Assembly: GCF_900156165.1 (NCBI RefSeq)
Contig: NZ_FTMY01000006.1
Coordinates: 62,001 to 126,000, forward strand
Direction of reading: 5' to 3'
Source: Pseudacidovorax sp. RU35E
Lineage (GTDB): Bacteria > Pseudomonadota > Gammaproteobacteria > Burkholderiales > Burkholderiaceae_C
DNA: 64,000 nucleotides
A program made the translations under genes and the position numbers. Below are positions 38,973 through 49,450 of this stretch, in pieces. Positions within the stretch are counted from its first letter, which is position 1. The number at the start of each line of letters is the position of its first letter. The notes beneath the pieces are model-generated. The model had not been told where the DNA came from and did not search any database. It saw only the letters and a list, made by a program, of their open reading frames with translations.

Positions 38973-40076
38973 TCAGACCGTCGCGGGCAGCAGCGCGCGG
39001 ACGTGGCGATAGCCTGCATCGGCCATCAGCGCATCCCAGTCCAGGGCCTCGCCGCGCGGCAGCAGGCTGCGTCGCCGGGCCTCGCGTTCGGGTGATGGCG
39101 CGAGGTCGCCGCGTGCATACGCCTGCGCCATCCCGTCCAGGAATTCGTCCAGCACTGCGCCACCGTTCAGGCTCTGGTTGCACAACAGGGCCAAGTCGCA
39201 GCCCGCCTGCAGGGCCTGTAGCGCCGCCTGGGCCGGCGTCAACAGCCGGCCTTCGAGGTGGCGCGCGCCTTCCATGCTGAGGTCGTCGCTGATGACCGCG
39301 CCGGTGAAGCCCAACCGACCGCGCAGCACCGCCTGCAGCCACTTCCGAGAGAAGCCGGCCGGCCGCGCATCGACCGCCGGGTAGACGACATGGGCCGGCA
39401 TCACCGCCGCCAGGCTGGCGCTGAGCCAGCGGTAGGGCGCGGCATCGTCCGCCAGGATGTCTTCCAACCCCCGCGGATCGACCGGCACGGCCACATGCGA
39501 GTCGGCCGCCGCAAAGCCATGACCAGGGAAATGCTTGCCGCAATGGGCCATGCCAGCGTCGCGCAGCCCATGCATCACTGCCCGCGCGAGCGCTGCGACG
39601 ACGGCCGGGTCGCGGTGGAAGCTGCGATTGCCGATGACGGCGCTGCGCGAGGCCGGCGCATCGCCCGCCGCCGCGTCGGCATGGTCCAGGTCCAGCACCG
39701 GCGCGAAGGAAAAGCCGATGCCGCAGGCGCGCAGCTCCGCCGCCAGCACCTGGCCGAGTGCAGCTGCGGCATTCAGCGCACGCTGCGGACCGTCACCGCC
39801 CGACTGCCACAGCGTGCCCAACGCACGCATGGACGGCAGCACCGTGAAGCCATCTGTGCGGAAGCGCTGCACGCGACCGCCTTCATGGTCCACCGCAATC
39901 AGCAGGCCGGGCCGCAGGGCCCGGATCTCGGCCGAGAGCGCCGTGATCTGCGCCCGGCTTTCGAAGTTGCGGCTGAAGTAGATGCAGCCGCCCACCAGCG
40001 GATGCTGCAGGCGGCGCCGGTCGTCGGCTGTGAGGGCGGTGCCGGCGACGTCGATGATGAGCGGGGAGTCGGTCAT
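38973..40076 (-). CDS. nagZ: beta-N-acetylhexosaminidase NagZ
   Basis: Cytoplasmic glycoside hydrolase family 3 enzyme that trims GlcNAc from anhydro-muropeptides during peptidoglycan recycling. It has 367 residues. The substrate and catalytic motifs are visible: [13 protein letters not shown], the mobile loop [19 protein letters not shown] with the catalytic Asp-His region, and the nucleophile Asp in [10 protein letters not shown]. The ATG at 40076 overlaps the acpS stop (ATGA). Confidence 0.96.
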   Translation of the reverse strand: MTDSPLIIDVAGTALTADDRRRLQHPLVGGCIYFSRNFESRAQITALSAEIRALRPGLLIAVDHEGGRVQRFRTDGFTVLPSMRALGTLWQSGGDGPQRALNAAAALGQVLAAELRACGIGFSFAPVLDLDHADAAAGDAPASRSAVIGNRSFHRDPAVVAALARAVMHGLRDAGMAHCGKHFPGHGFAAADSHVAVPVDPRGLEDILADDAAPYRWLSASLAAVMPAHVVYPAVDARPAGFSRKWLQAVLRGRLGFTGAVISDDLSMEGARHLEGRLLTPAQAALQALQAGCDLALLCNQSLNGGAVLDEFLDGMAQAYARGDLAPSPEREARRRSLLPRGEALDWDALMADAGYRHVRALLPATV

Positions 40077-40471
40077 GGGGTCTGCTTCTCGACCACCACG
40101 AAGCTGGCCGCGTAGTCGGCCTCGTCGGTGACGGTCACATGCGCGCTCAGGCTCTGGGCCTCGAACCAGCTTTTGAGCGGATCGTGCAGCGCGATGTAGG
40201 GCTTGCCGCTGGCGTCGTTGAGGACTTCGCACAGCTTCCAGCTCATGGGCATGCGCATGCCCAGCCCGATGGCCTTGCTGAAGGCCTCCTTGGCCGAGAA
40301 GCGGGTGGCCAGGTAGCGCATGCCGCGCGCGGGCCAGCGACTGGCACGCTGGCGCCAGATGGCGAGTTCGGCGTCGCCCAGCACACGTTCGGCGAAACGG
40401 TCGCCCTGGCGGCCGACCGTGGCCTCGATGCGGCGGATGTCGCAGAGGTCGGTGCCGATGCCGTGGATCAC
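40073..40471 (-). CDS. acpS: holo-[acyl-carrier-protein] synthase AcpS
   Basis: Transfers 4'-phosphopantetheine from CoA to ACP. The 132 residues begin [16 protein letters not shown], with the metal-binding Asp, and contain [19 protein letters not shown] with the conserved Glu. No ATG fits; the start is the GTG at 40471, whose GTGA overlaps the pdxJ stop. The other end overlaps nagZ by 4 nt, so three genes are translationally chained. Confidence 0.95.
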   Translation of the reverse strand: MIHGIGTDLCDIRRIEATVGRQGDRFAERVLGDAELAIWRQRASRWPARGMRYLATRFSAKEAFSKAIGLGMRMPMSWKLCEVLNDASGKPYIALHDPLKSWFEAQSLSAHVTVTDEADYAASFVVVEKQTP

Positions 40472-41232
40472 GATGCCGCGGCCTCGATGCACGCCAGGTA
40501 GGCGCGGGTGGTGGCGGCGTACCCCGCCTCGAGCGCATCGGCGACGAAGGCGTGGCCGATGGAGACCTCCTTGACCTGCGGCACCGCACGCAGGAAGTCG
40601 GCGAGGTTGTCCTGGCTCAGGTCGTGGCCGGCGTTCACGTCGAGGCCAGCGGCCTGCGCAGCCTGCGCGGCGGCGGCGTAGCGGGCCAGCACGGCGTCGG
40701 CATCGGGCCGGCCGCGAGAGGCGGCATAGCCCTCGGTGTAGAGCTCGACCCGGTCGGCGCCGACGGCACGGGCGGCGGCCATCATCTTGGGCGCGGGGTC
40801 CATGAACAGGCTCACGCGCACGCCCAGGGCTTTCGCCTCGGCGATCAGAGGGCGCAGGCGCTCGGCGTCCTGCGGGAAGGTCCAGCCATGGTCGCTGGTG
40901 AACTGGTCCTCGCTGTCGGGCACGAAGGTGGCCTGGTGCGGGCGCAGTTCGCGCACAAAGTCCATCAGGTTGTGGAAGGGGTTGCCTTCGATGTTGAACT
41001 CCACGGCCGGCCAGTCCTGTTTCAGCAGCGCGTGCAGTTCGTGCACGTCGCCCGTGCGGATGTGGCGGGCGTCCGGCCGCGGATGCACGGTGATGCCGTG
41101 CGCCCCGGCCTGCAGGCACAGCGTGGCCGCGCGGGTGACGCTGGGAATGCCCAGGTGGCGGGTGTTGCGCAACAGCGCGACCTTGTTGACGTTGACGGAC
41201 AGTGCCGTGCGGGAGGAAGTGGCGGTGTTCAC
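40468..41232 (-). CDS. pdxJ: pyridoxine 5'-phosphate synthase PdxJ
   Basis: Final ring-closing step of the DXP-dependent vitamin B6 pathway. It has 254 residues from a GTG at 41232, which has AAGGT upstream and gives [20 protein letters not shown]; an upstream in-frame GTG at 41265 is less likely. Family motifs include [44 protein letters not shown] and [15 protein letters not shown]. It is followed in GTGA overlap by acpS, the order usual in proteobacteria. Confidence 0.97.
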   Translation of the reverse strand: MNTATSSRTALSVNVNKVALLRNTRHLGIPSVTRAATLCLQAGAHGITVHPRPDARHIRTGDVHELHALLKQDWPAVEFNIEGNPFHNLMDFVRELRPHQATFVPDSEDQFTSDHGWTFPQDAERLRPLIAEAKALGVRVSLFMDPAPKMMAAARAVGADRVELYTEGYAASRGRPDADAVLARYAAAAQAAQAAGLDVNAGHDLSQDNLADFLRAVPQVKEVSIGHAFVADALEAGYAATTRAYLACIEAAAS

Positions 41233-41290
41233 GGATGGACCTTCGGCTTGGCCTGCAAGGCGCACGCCGCGGCAAGTGGCCGGACGCGCC

Positions 41291-42073
41291 TCACAGATCC
41301 TGCAGGTCGCGCATCATCTGCCGGGTGCGCAGCTGGGCGACGCCGCAATGGTAGTGGAGCAGTTGGCGCAGCTGGCTGCGCAACGCGCCGCTGGCGCCGG
41401 GCGACAGCTCGGCCACGGTGCGCAGCGTGCGGGTGAAGGGGGCATGGTCGGCGAGTGCGCGCTGCAGCGACTGCCAGCCTTCGGCGCCGATGGCCGCGGG
41501 CTCGTCCTCGCCGGCCTCGCGCAGACCGGTTTCAGGCAGCAGCAGGTAGCGGCCGCCCGGGGCGAGCGGCGCCAGCGTCGAGGTCTGCGCGTCCAGGTCG
41601 GGCAGGAAGCCGATCTCGCGCAGCAGCAGCAGTTCGAAGGCGCGCAGGGCCGAGGCTTGCACCGCCTGCTGCGAGGCAGGATCGTGCGGCGTGCCCAGCA
41701 CCTGGACCACGGACGCATAGGCATCGAACAGCGCCGGATGTGCATCCTCGCGCGCCAGCAGGCGCAGCAACAGCTCGTTGAGGTAGTAGCCCGACATCAG
41801 CGCGTCGCCGGTCGGCATGACATGGCCGCCCATCCATTCGGCGGACTTGAGGGTGCGCACCTCGGCATCGCCGCCGAAGGCCAACTGCAGCGGCTGCAGC
41901 GGCAGCAGCACCGGCCGGAAGTTGGAACTCGGCCGCTTCGCGCCTTTGGCCACCAGCGCGATGCGCCCGTGGTGGCGGGTGAACACCTCCAGGATCAGGC
42001 TGGACTCGCTCCAGTCGTAGCGGTGCAGCACGAAGGCGGGTTCATGCGCGACCCGGCGCGCCGCCCCGGCCAC
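41291..42073 (-). CDS. recO: DNA repair protein RecO
   Basis: Works with RecR and RecF to load RecA at gaps and anneals SSB-coated strands. It has 260 residues. The N-terminal OB fold ([40 protein letters not shown]) is followed by the helical part with [11 protein letters not shown] and the zinc-region remnant. The start is a GTG at 42073 with GGGGAA upstream; no ATG fits. It lies 58 nt before pdxJ. Confidence 0.95.
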   Translation of the reverse strand: MAGAARRVAHEPAFVLHRYDWSESSLILEVFTRHHGRIALVAKGAKRPSSNFRPVLLPLQPLQLAFGGDAEVRTLKSAEWMGGHVMPTGDALMSGYYLNELLLRLLAREDAHPALFDAYASVVQVLGTPHDPASQQAVQASALRAFELLLLREIGFLPDLDAQTSTLAPLAPGGRYLLLPETGLREAGEDEPAAIGAEGWQSLQRALADHAPFTRTLRTVAELSPGASGALRSQLRQLLHYHCGVAQLRTRQMMRDLQDL

Positions 42074-42130
42074 TCAGTTCCCCAAGCCCATTCGAATGGC
42101 CGCGGAGCAGGTCATGCGTGAGCGCCCGCG

Positions 42131-42210
42131 GAACCGGCTTTGCCGGGCCGCCAGGCGCGCCCCCTCGAGGGGGGAGGCGGCTACACGAAGTGAGCAAGCA
42201 ACGGGGGGGA
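42131..42210. repeat. Comamonadaceae-type intergenic palindromic repeat
   Basis: About 80 nt between era and recO with two hairpins: CCGGC-TTT-GCCGG (42134-42146) and the perfect palindrome CCCCCTCGAGGGGG (42160-42173). These are followed by ACACGAAGTGAGCAAGCAAC and a G7 run (42203-42209). This arrangement is one I recall as widely dispersed between genes in Comamonadaceae chromosomes. Only one copy is in this window, so the repeat status rests on recall. Confidence 0.6.
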
Positions 42211-42213
42211 GCA

Positions 42214-43278
42214 TCACTCGTAGCCGAAGCTTTTCACGCGGGCCTCGTCGTCGGCCCAGCCGGAGCGCACCTTCACCCACAGCTCGATGAACACCTTGGC
42301 GTCCATCAGCTTCTCCAGCTCCTGGCGCGTCTCCATGCCAATTCGCTTGATGCGCTCACCCTTGTCACCGATCACCATGGCCTTGTGGCCGTCGCGCTCG
42401 ACCACGATGGTGGCGGCGATCTTGAGCAGGCGCTTGTGGCCCTTCTTCTGCGGCGGCTCTTCCTCGAACTTGTCGACCACCACGGTGGAGGTGTAGGGCA
42501 ACTCGTCGCCGGTCAGGCGGAAGAGCTTTTCGCGCACCGTCTCGCCGGCCAGGAATTTCTCGCTGCGGTCGGTCAGTTCCTCTGCGTCGTACCACCAGTT
42601 CTGCTCGGGCAGGTACTTGGCGCAGATGGCGAACAGGCGCTCGATGTCCTTGGCGTTCTTGGCCGACATGGGCACGAATTCGGCGAAGCGATCCTGTGCC
42701 TCGCCGCCGTGCTCGCGCTGCATCTGCTGCAGCCACGGGGCAAGGTCGGCGCGACGCAGCACGGTGTCGAGCTTGTTGGCGATCAGCAGCACGGGGATGT
42801 TGCGGTCGAGCAGGCCCAGCACCTTGGCGTCTGCGGAGGAGAAACGGCCAGCCTCCACCACGAAGAGGATCAGGTCCACGTCCGCCACCGCGCCCAGCAC
42901 CGTCTTGTTGAGCGAGCGGTTGAGCGCATTGGCGTGGCGGGTCTGGAAGCCGGGCGTGTCGACGAACACGAACTGCGTGCCGCCCGGGCCCTCGGCATCG
43001 GCCACCGTGCGGATGCCGGTGATGCGGTGGCGCGTGGTCTGGGCCTTGCGCGAAGTGATGCTGATCTTCTGGCCCACCAGCGCGTTCATCAGCGTGGACT
43101 TGCCGACGTTGGGCTTGCCCACGATGGCCACCAACCCGCAACGCTGGCCCGGGATGGGCTCGGCCTGCACGCCCGCGGGCATCGCCGGCATGGGCGGCAT
43201 GGTGTCGGGCACCGGATCGTGGTCGTGGTCGTGGTCGGGCGCGGAAGTGGCGTCGGGAAGGTCGTTGTGGTCGTTCAT
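42214..43278 (-). CDS. era: GTPase Era with N-terminal extension
   Basis: Essential GTPase that binds 16S rRNA and helps 30S assembly. It has 354 residues, about 50 longer than E. coli Era. The excess is a Pro/Asp/His-rich N-terminal tail (residues 1-45) with repeated Asp-His. The G domain has Walker [10 protein letters not shown], a switch with [18 protein letters not shown] and NKLD. The C-terminal KH domain contains [20 protein letters not shown]. It starts at the ATG at 43278, 16 nt after rnc. Confidence 0.96.
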   Translation of the reverse strand: MNDHNDLPDATSAPDHDHDHDPVPDTMPPMPAMPAGVQAEPIPGQRCGLVAIVGKPNVGKSTLMNALVGQKISITSRKAQTTRHRITGIRTVADAEGPGGTQFVFVDTPGFQTRHANALNRSLNKTVLGAVADVDLILFVVEAGRFSSADAKVLGLLDRNIPVLLIANKLDTVLRRADLAPWLQQMQREHGGEAQDRFAEFVPMSAKNAKDIERLFAICAKYLPEQNWWYDAEELTDRSEKFLAGETVREKLFRLTGDELPYTSTVVVDKFEEEPPQKKGHKRLLKIAATIVVERDGHKAMVIGDKGERIKRIGMETRQELEKLMDAKVFIELWVKVRSGWADDEARVKSFGYE

Positions 43279-43294
43279 GACAGCAATTGGAGGT

Positions 43295-43981
43295 TCAGCG
43301 GCCGCGGGTCTTCAGGCGCTGCAGCATGGTGGCAGCCGCCGCCTGCTCGCCGGCGCGGCGCGAACCACCGCTGCCGCGTTCAGCCAGGCCCAGTTCCGGC
43401 ACTTCGCATTCGACCTCGAAGGTCTGCTTGTGCGCGGCGCCCAGCGTAGCGACGACGCGGTAGGCGGGCAGCTTCATTTTGTGGCCTTGCAGCCATTCCT
43501 GGAGTTCGGTCTTCGGGTCCTTGGAGGCGGCGCTCATCTGCGGCTCGATCTCGATGTCGGCATAGAGACGCTGCACCAGCGCCTGCGCCGGACCGAAGCC
43601 GGCATCCAGGTAGACGGCACCGATCAGCGCCTCCACTGCGTCGGCCAGGATCGAGGGTCTGGCTGCGCCACCGGAGCGGGCCTCCCCTTCGCCCAGGCGC
43701 AGCAACCCGGCCAGCTGCAGGCGCTGGGCGATCCCGTGCAGCGTGTCCTGTCGCACAAGGTTGGCGCGCACCCGCGACAGGTCACCCTCGGCCTGCCGCG
43801 CCAGACGGGTATAGAGCAGATGAGAGATGGCCAGGCCCAGCACCGAGTCGCCCAGGAATTCGAGGCGCTCGTTGTGCTCGGACGAATAGCTGCGGTGGGT
43901 CAGCGCCCGCTGCAGCAGGCGGTCGTCGGAGAAGGCATGCCCCAGGCGCACCTGGAGCGCCGCCAGGCCGCTCGGATTCAC
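43295..43981 (-). CDS. rnc: ribonuclease III
   Basis: Double-strand-specific endonuclease for rRNA processing. It has 228 residues. The catalytic signature [15 protein letters not shown] (Glu38, Asp45) and downstream [20 protein letters not shown] are intact. The C-terminal dsRNA-binding domain has [20 protein letters not shown]. The start is a GTG at 43981 with AGGGAAG 7 nt upstream; an earlier in-frame start is unsupported. Order lepB-DUF4845-rnc-era is normal in betaproteobacteria. Confidence 0.96.
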   Translation of the reverse strand: MNPSGLAALQVRLGHAFSDDRLLQRALTHRSYSSEHNERLEFLGDSVLGLAISHLLYTRLARQAEGDLSRVRANLVRQDTLHGIAQRLQLAGLLRLGEGEARSGGAARPSILADAVEALIGAVYLDAGFGPAQALVQRLYADIEIEPQMSAASKDPKTELQEWLQGHKMKLPAYRVVATLGAAHKQTFEVECEVPELGLAERGSGGSRRAGEQAAAATMLQRLKTRGR

Positions 43982-44036
43982 GTGAAGACTTCCCTGTCGT
44001 TGTGGCGCCGCAGCCTGGCGCATCCCGGGCGGATGC

Positions 44037-44393
44037 TCAGTCGGTGCGGCCCGTGTATTTCATCAGCAACCAGGCGGGCCCGACCAGATGGATCTGCTTG
44101 TCGTAGGCGAAGGAAACGACGACCTTGTCGCCCACCTTCTCGACGTTGAGGTCCTTGCCCGAAATGGCGGTGAAGTCGTCGATGGCCTGCGCCCGATCGA
44201 AGAGCGAGCGCACCTCGGGGACGGTGCTTCCCACCTTCGCACGCTCGGCCGCCTTCAGGATGGCCTGGTACTCGATCAACGTGGGCACCAACTGGGCCGC
44301 CACCACTCCGACCGCCCCCAGCACGATGACCACGAACAGCAGGCCGATGAACGAAATGCCGCGCTGCCGGGCCCTGCCCTTGCCGATTCTCAT
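44037..44393 (-). CDS. DUF4845 membrane protein
   Basis: A 118-residue protein with a prepilin-like start: basic residues 1-13 ([12 protein letters not shown]), then a single hydrophobic helix ([20 protein letters not shown]) and a periplasmic domain of about 80 residues ([40 protein letters not shown]). It matches DUF4845, nearly always found between lepB and rnc. Function is unknown. The ATG at 44393 is preferred over a GTG 9 nt upstream because GGAG lies 8 nt before it. Confidence 0.88.
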   Translation of the reverse strand: MRIGKGRARQRGISFIGLLFVVIVLGAVGVVAAQLVPTLIEYQAILKAAERAKVGSTVPEVRSLFDRAQAIDDFTAISGKDLNVEKVGDKVVVSFAYDKQIHLVGPAWLLMKYTGRTD

Positions 44394-44453
44394 GAACCTC
44401 ACTCCTTCGCCGGGATGACCCGCCCTCGTTGCCCGCCGCCATGCGGCGCCTGA

Positions 44454-45428
44454 TCAGTGGAATGGCCCGATCCGCTTGAGGTTGCCGAAGTTCATCCAGA
44501 CGAAGAAGGCACGGCCCACGACGTTCTGATCCGGCACGAAACCCCAGTACCGCGAATCGAGGGAGTTGTCGCGGTTGTCGCCCATCATGAAGTACTGACC
44601 GGCTGGCACCTTGCAAACAAATCCTTCCACACTGTAACGACAATTTTCACGGTTAGGGAAGGCCATGATCTCGGCGTCCGACAGGCCTGCACGCCGGGTC
44701 TCGTCATTGAGGATGCGGTGATCGGCAGCGCCGAGCTTCTCGGCAAACTGCTTCGAATACCGCATCGTGTCTTCGTCGAAGTAGTCGGGCAGCGGGTCCT
44801 TGCTGACGGGCTGGCCGTTGATGGTCAGCCGCTTGTTCTGGTAGGACACTTCATCGCCCGGCACGCCGACGACGCGCTTGATGTAGTCCATCGAGGGCTG
44901 CGGCGGATAGCGGAACACGACCACGTCGCCCCGGGCCAGGGGCGTGCCCTCGGTGATCTTGGTGCCCAGCACCGGCAGGCGCAGGCCGTAGGTGAACTTG
45001 TTGACCAGGATGAGGTCGCCGGTCAGGAGCGTCGGCATCATCGAGCCTGACGGGATCTTGAAGGGCTCGGCCACGAAGGAGCGCAGCAGGAAGACCGCCA
45101 GGATCACCGGGAACAGGCCGGCCGTCCAATCGAGCCACCAGGGCTGGGCCAGCAGCCGTTCGCGGGTCTTGCCACCGTCGTCGGTGTCGAGCCGGTCGAT
45201 GCCCTGGCGTGCGAGTTCCTCGCGGCGCTGGGCCTGCGTGGCCTCGAAGGCCTGCGCAGCCCTGCGGCGGCGCGGCAGGAAGACCAGCCGCTCGGCCAGC
45301 CAGTACAGGCCGGTCACCACGGTCGCCAGAAACAGCAGCAGGGCGAAGTTGCCCTCCACCGCGCCGACGTACCAGGCGCCGATGTAGCCGGCGAACGCGG
45401 CAAGGATCAGGGAGGTGAGGATGGGCAT
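44454..45428 (-). CDS. lepB: signal peptidase I
   Basis: Inner-membrane Ser/Lys protease that removes signal peptides. It has 324 residues. Two N-terminal hydrophobic helices (about 5-22 and 28-48), a cytoplasmic linker and a third helix (about 102-118) precede the catalytic domain. The nucleophile Ser129 is in KIPSGSMMPTL and the general base Lys184 in MDYIKRVVGVPGD; MMGDNRDNSLDSRYWGFV is the third signature. It lies 51 nt after lepA and is translated with it in many bacteria. Confidence 0.97.
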   Translation of the reverse strand: MPILTSLILAAFAGYIGAWYVGAVEGNFALLLFLATVVTGLYWLAERLVFLPRRRRAAQAFEATQAQRREELARQGIDRLDTDDGGKTRERLLAQPWWLDWTAGLFPVILAVFLLRSFVAEPFKIPSGSMMPTLLTGDLILVNKFTYGLRLPVLGTKITEGTPLARGDVVVFRYPPQPSMDYIKRVVGVPGDEVSYQNKRLTINGQPVSKDPLPDYFDEDTMRYSKQFAEKLGAADHRILNDETRRAGLSDAEIMAFPNRENCRYSVEGFVCKVPAGQYFMMGDNRDNSLDSRYWGFVPDQNVVGRAFFVWMNFGNLKRIGPFH

Positions 45429-45479
45429 CGCTTGGAATTGTTCTGGGGGAAGCTGAGTGGCGGCGGACCGTCGGTCCGC

Positions 45480-47291
<1,812 letters not shown>

Positions 47292-47347
47292 CAACGAGCA
47301 GACTTAAGTCTTTGAATTTGCTGGTGCAGCAGAGCAAAGCGCACAAG

Positions 47348-47379
47348 AAAAAAGGGCGCGTCTTCGGAAGACGCGCCCT
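47348..47379 (-). terminator. intrinsic terminator upstream of lepA
   Basis: Read leftwards, the near-perfect 27-nt inverted repeat at 47353-47379 (arms AGGGCGCGTCTTC / GAAGACGCGCCCT) is followed by TTTTTTCTTG. It lies 62 nt before lepA. A TACAAT sequence on the same strand (47419-47424) would start a transcript at about 47412, giving an RNA of roughly 65 nt. It may end the upstream mucD transcript, define a small RNA, or attenuate lepA. Confidence 0.85.
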
Positions 47380-47424
47380 GAACCAACAAGCAATGGCAAC
47401 TGCAGTAGTTGGAACTTCATTGTA

Positions 47425-47849
47425 GGCAAAACGGGGGGCGCGTACAGGCCGGGGGACACCGGGGGGGCCTCGTTGCAGGTCAGCAACACGAATTTATCAA
47501 CAACTTATTCACAGTCCGTGTGGGCTGTTTTCTGGACAACTTGTGGGCGATCTGTGGACCGCCGGTGCATGACACCCTGGAATCCCGCATCGTGAATATG
47601 CGTAGGACTCTTATGAACCGAAACCGCGTTGAGGCGGCCGCATTCTACCGAATCGGTTGTTAGGCCCCCGAAACGGCACTGCGAGAGCCTGACTATCGGA
47701 GGCGCTCGACCCTTCGCAACTTTATATCCTCCAACGCTTTTCGCCCGGGAAAAACGCGGGTGAAATGACCCCAAAACCCAAGTCATGGATGGGGCCACTC
47801 AGCCCGCTGGTACGGGCCACCCGCGCCCATCCCACGGACGCTTGGGCCT
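47425..47849. other. gene-free region with DnaA-box-like 9-mers
   Basis: No supported gene is present in the 0.55 kb between mucD and lepA. It contains TTATCAACA (47494-47502) and TTATTCACA (47505-47513), the latter fitting the relaxed DnaA box TTATNCACA. Three reverse TGTGG cores follow (47519-47523, 47542-47546, 47553-47557). An imperfect inverted repeat (TTTCGCCCG against CGGGTGAAA) lies at about 47737-47764. No coding potential in any frame resembles a known protein. Confidence 0.45.
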
Positions 47850-49340
47850 TCAGCGAGCTGGGCGGATCAACGCGTACTGGGCCCAGTCTCCGCGGCGGAA
47901 CAGCACGCTCACCGGCTTGCTGCGGTCCATCTTGCCCAGGGCGGCGTCGAATTCCTTGACGCTGGCAACTTCCACATTGCCCACGGACAGGATGATGTCG
48001 CCCTCGCGCAGCCCGGCGCGGGCGGCGGCCTCCGAAGCGGATTCGACCCGGACACCCCCGCGCAACTTGAGCTCGCGCCGCTGCGCATCGGTAAGCTCGG
48101 TCACGGCCAGCCCCAGGGACTTGGCGGCGGCCGACACGGGAGGCTTCGGCTCTTCCTTGCCACTGGCCGGACGCCGGGTGGGTTGTTCGGCTTCCAGTTC
48201 GGCCACGGTGATCGACAGGTCGCGGTTGCCACCGCGGCGGAACACGGTGACCGTCGTCTTGGTGCCGGGCTTGGTATTGCCGACCATGCGCGGAAGGTCG
48301 CTGGGGCGTTCGATGTCCCGCCCGTCGTACTTCAGGATGACATCCCCCGGCTCGATGCCTGCCTTGTCGCCCGGTGAGCCGCTTTCGACGCCGCGCACCA
48401 GAGCACCCTGCGCCTTGGGCAGGCCAATGGACTCGGCCACGTCCTTGGTCACTTGGTCGATCTGCACGCCGATGCGCCCGCGGGACACCCGGCCACTCGC
48501 GCGCAATTGGTCGCTGACGCGGATCGCCTCGTCGATGGGTATCGAGAAGGAAATGCCCATGAAGCCACCGGAGCGCGAATAGATCTGGCTGTTGATGCCG
48601 ACGACCTCGCCGCGCATGTTGATCAGCGGACCGCCGGAGTTGCCGGGGTTGATGGCGACGTCGGTCTGGATGAAAGGCAGGTATTCGCCGGTGTCGCGCT
48701 GCTTGGCACTGACGATGCCCGCCGTCACGGTGTTCTCCAGGCCGAAAGGTGAGCCGATGGCCATCACCCACTCGCCCACACGCAGACGGGAGATGTCTCC
48801 CACCTTGACCGCGGGCAGGCCGGTCGCGTCGATCTTGACCACGGCCACGTCGGTGCGCTTGTCGGCGCCGACGATCCGGGCCTTGAACTCGCGCTTGTCG
48901 GTCAGCGTGACGATCACCTCCGACGCGTCCTCGACGACATGGGCGTTGGTCATGACGTAGCCATCGGGCGTGAGGATGAAGCCCGAACCCACGCCGCGGG
49001 GCCGCTCCTCCTCCTGCGGTTGCTGCTGGGGCCTGTTCTGCCGCGGGGCGTTGGGCAATGGTTGGCCAAAGAAGCGGCGGAAGAACTCCTGCATTTCCTC
49101 GTCCATCTCACCGGAGCCGCGGCGGGTGACCCGTTCCACGGTTCGGATGTTGACCACCGACGGGCCAACCTGGTCGACGAGGTCGGTGAAGTCAGGCAAC
49201 GTGCGGGTGGCCTGCGCAGCCTGGGCCACGGCCGGCTGCATCGGCGCCAGCAGGGTCAATCCCGAGAAGGCAGCCAAGGCCAGCGCCGGCACACGCCGGG
49301 CCAGCACGGAAGAAGACATGAAACGGTCTCTGTTCGTCAT
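47850..49340 (-). CDS. mucD: DegP/MucD-type periplasmic serine protease
   Basis: HtrA-family protease-chaperone for misfolded envelope proteins. It has 496 residues from the ATG at 49340 (an alternative ATG at 49319 gives 489). A signal peptide ends at about AVAQA. The catalytic triad is His in MTNAHVVEDA, Asp in KRTDVAVVKI and Ser in NPGNSGGPLINM. Two PDZ domains follow (GVQIDQVTKDVAESIGLPKA region and a second ending VEVASVKEFDAAL). It is the last gene of the rpoE-rseA-rseB-mucD unit, as in Pseudomonas algU-mucABD. Confidence 0.95.
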   Translation of the reverse strand: MTNRDRFMSSSVLARRVPALALAAFSGLTLLAPMQPAVAQAAQATRTLPDFTDLVDQVGPSVVNIRTVERVTRRGSGEMDEEMQEFFRRFFGQPLPNAPRQNRPQQQPQEEERPRGVGSGFILTPDGYVMTNAHVVEDASEVIVTLTDKREFKARIVGADKRTDVAVVKIDATGLPAVKVGDISRLRVGEWVMAIGSPFGLENTVTAGIVSAKQRDTGEYLPFIQTDVAINPGNSGGPLINMRGEVVGINSQIYSRSGGFMGISFSIPIDEAIRVSDQLRASGRVSRGRIGVQIDQVTKDVAESIGLPKAQGALVRGVESGSPGDKAGIEPGDVILKYDGRDIERPSDLPRMVGNTKPGTKTTVTVFRRGGNRDLSITVAELEAEQPTRRPASGKEEPKPPVSAAAKSLGLAVTELTDAQRRELKLRGGVRVESASEAAARAGLREGDIILSVGNVEVASVKEFDAALGKMDRSKPVSVLFRRGDWAQYALIRPAR

Positions 49341-49450
49341 CCTCGGACTTCTTTCAACAATACAGGGGAGCAATGTGGCGAACGCCGACGATAGCCGCTG
49401 GGCCGGCGCTCGCGGCAGATGCCCTTGAGAAGGCCCAAAACGTGAAAGGT

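Noticed and set aside
47505-47798. 97-codon minus-strand frame between mucD and lepA
   Set aside because: No recognisable protein, no ribosome site, and it covers the DnaA-box-like cluster.
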